From CAYNMC01 sp964398365 (GTDB taxonomy: Bacteria > Patescibacteriota > Microgenomatia > UBA1400 > CAYNMC01): a stretch of 24,906 nt of DNA. This document shows, one piece after another, positions 24,091-24,906 of the stretch. How positions within the stretch are numbered: the first letter of the stretch is position 1; each line of letters begins with the position of its first letter. The position numbers and the translations under genes are program-made. The stretch lies in the NCBI GenBank assembly GCA_964398365.1, contig CAYNMC010000022.1:1-24906 (forward strand). Direction: 5' to 3'. Below the pieces are notes generated by a model. It was not told where the DNA came from. It was given only the letters and a program-made list of their open reading frames with translations, and ran no database searches.

Positions 24091-24906
24091 AAATTGGGAT
24101 TGATATTAGTCAAGTAGTTTACGGTACGGGAGTAAGCAGATACACACAAGAGTTAATTGAGAACTTATTGAAGCTTGATAGCGAAAATCAATATGTGCTT
24201 TTTTTTTCTTCCCTAAGACAAACACTTGTAAATCTTTCAGTTAAGGAAAATCAAACCGTTAATAAAAATTTAAAGATAAAAATTTTTAAATTTCCTCCAA
24301 CATTTCTTGATTTGCTTTGGAATAAGTGGCATTTTCTAAATATAGAAAAATTTATCGGTAGGGTTGACGTTTTTCACTCTTCTGATTGGACTCAGCCACC
24401 CGCAGAAGCAAAAAAGGTAACAACTGTTCATGACCTTTCCTTCTTGCACTATCCCGCAAGTTTTCCTTCCAAAATTATTAAGGTTCAACAAAAGAGGCTG
24501 GAATGGGTAAAAAAGGAATGTAATTTGATTATTGCCGATTCGGAAGCAACGAAAAAAGATCTGGTAAAACTTTTAGGATTTAAAGAAAAAAAAATAAGAG
24601 TAATTTATCTAGGAGTTAAGAAAGAAATCCAAAGTCAAAAGAGAGAAACAGCTTTTAAGATTCAAAATTTTAAAAAAAGGTATAAATTAAAGAATGATTA
24701 TATTTTAAATGTAGGTACCTTAGAACCTCGTAAGAATTTAATTCGCTTAATTGAAGCCTTTACTGAAGTGCTTAAGTGGTGTCAGAAAGAAAAAAAAGAA
24801 AAGGAGATAAAATTGGTTTTAGCAGGAAAAAAGGGCTGGTTGTATGAGGAAATATTCAAAAAGGTTAAGGAACTGTCTTTGGCGGATAAAGTTATTTTTT
24901 TAGATT
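24087..24906 (+). CDS. Family 4 glycosyltransferase, 3' end cut by the window (WbaZ/mannosyltransferase-like)
   Basis: The frame is open from an ATG in an ATGA overlap to the window edge, giving 273 residues of an expected 370 or so. Seen: a GT4 N-terminus MKIGIDISQVVYGTGVSRYT, with the G-rich loop that binds the acceptor, then HSSD (97-100), TVHDLSFLHYP (113-123), a hallmark of mannosyl- and rhamnosyl-type GT4 enzymes, ADSEATKKDL (150-159), VIYLGV (172-177), and NVGTLEPRKN (208-217), the start of the donor-binding half. LVLAGKKGW (243-251) follows. The EX7E motif should lie beyond the window. It would act at the cytoplasmic face, probably early in repeat-unit assembly. It is the fifth consecutive gene of this operon starting within, or within a few nt of, its predecessor, apart from the hairpin gap. 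Confidence 0.92.
   Translation, partial: MKIGIDISQVVYGTGVSRYTQELIENLLKLDSENQYVLFFSSLRQTLVNLSVKENQTVNKNLKIKIFKFPPTFLDLLWNKWHFLNIEKFIGRVDVFHSSDWTQPPAEAKKVTTVHDLSFLHYPASFPSKIIKVQQKRLEWVKKECNLIIADSEATKKDLVKLLGFKEKKIRVIYLGVKKEIQSQKRETAFKIQNFKKRYKLKNDYILNVGTLEPRKNLIRLIEAFTEVLKWCQKEKKEKEIKLVLAGKKGWLYEEIFKKVKELSLADKVIFLD

Noticed and set aside
1..24906. TGA recoding to glycine, as in Gracilibacteria and SR1
   Set aside because: Many genes end in TGA overlapping the next ATG, and intact proteins need no TGA read-through.
1..24906. tRNA, rRNA, CRISPR arrays, transposases or integrases
   Set aside because: None was recognised by eye; no cloverleaf arms, spaced direct repeats or mobile-element proteins were seen, though a short RNA could be missed without a search tool.

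Overview
This is a low-GC (roughly one-third G+C by eye) bacterial window of about 25 kb that is almost wholly a cell-surface glycan or glycolipid locus. TGA works as a stop codon throughout (many ATGA stop/start overlaps), so it is not a TGA-recoding lineage. The dense gene packing, many polytopic glycosyltransferases, B12-type radical SAM proteins and weak Shine-Dalgarno usage resemble Patescibacteria/CPR genomes such as Microgenomates. That placement is an inference from style; no phylogenetic marker is present.

Layout. (i) 1-2367, minus strand: an intact B12-binding-type radical SAM gene, followed by a decayed relative that overlaps it by ATGA and carries six visible lesions. (ii) 2368-2884: the only long non-coding gap. 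(iii) 2885-11752, plus strand: a DPM1-like GT2, another membrane GT2, a second intact radical SAM protein, a methyltransferase, and three successive overlapping GT-C membrane proteins (two DUF2142-like, one PTPS-related/YfhO-like). (iv) 11740-12948, minus strand: a DegT/ArnB-like sugar aminotransferase, tail-to-tail with the previous operon. (v) 12981-16409, plus strand: a second DPM1-like GT2, a hexapeptide acyltransferase, an ArnT/GT39-like GT-C and a soluble GT2. (vi) 16437-18388, minus strand: a UDP-glucuronate decarboxylase-like SDR and a UDP-glucuronate 4-epimerase-like SDR, overlapping by ATGA. (vii) 18426-24906, plus strand: an ArnE/F-like small membrane protein, a Wzx-like flippase, a GT4, a GT2, another GT39-like GT-C, a methyltransferase and a GT4 cut by the window end.

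How they may work together (inference). The SDRs and aminotransferase make pentose, uronic or amino sugar nucleotides. The cytoplasmic GT2 and GT4 enzymes build lipid-linked glycans or polyprenyl-phosphate sugars. The Wzx-like and ArnE/F-like proteins move them across the membrane, and five GT-C enzymes use polyprenyl-phosphate sugars on the outer face. Methyltransferases, the acyltransferase and the radical SAM enzymes would decorate the product. Several parts mirror the Arn (aminoarabinose) pathway, but no formyltransferase or deformylase is seen.

Two short divergent intergenic regions each carry a near-symmetric or perfectly symmetric -10 element, suggesting bidirectional promoters that would give almost leaderless transcripts on the minus side. 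No tRNA, rRNA, CRISPR array or insertion sequence was recognised.
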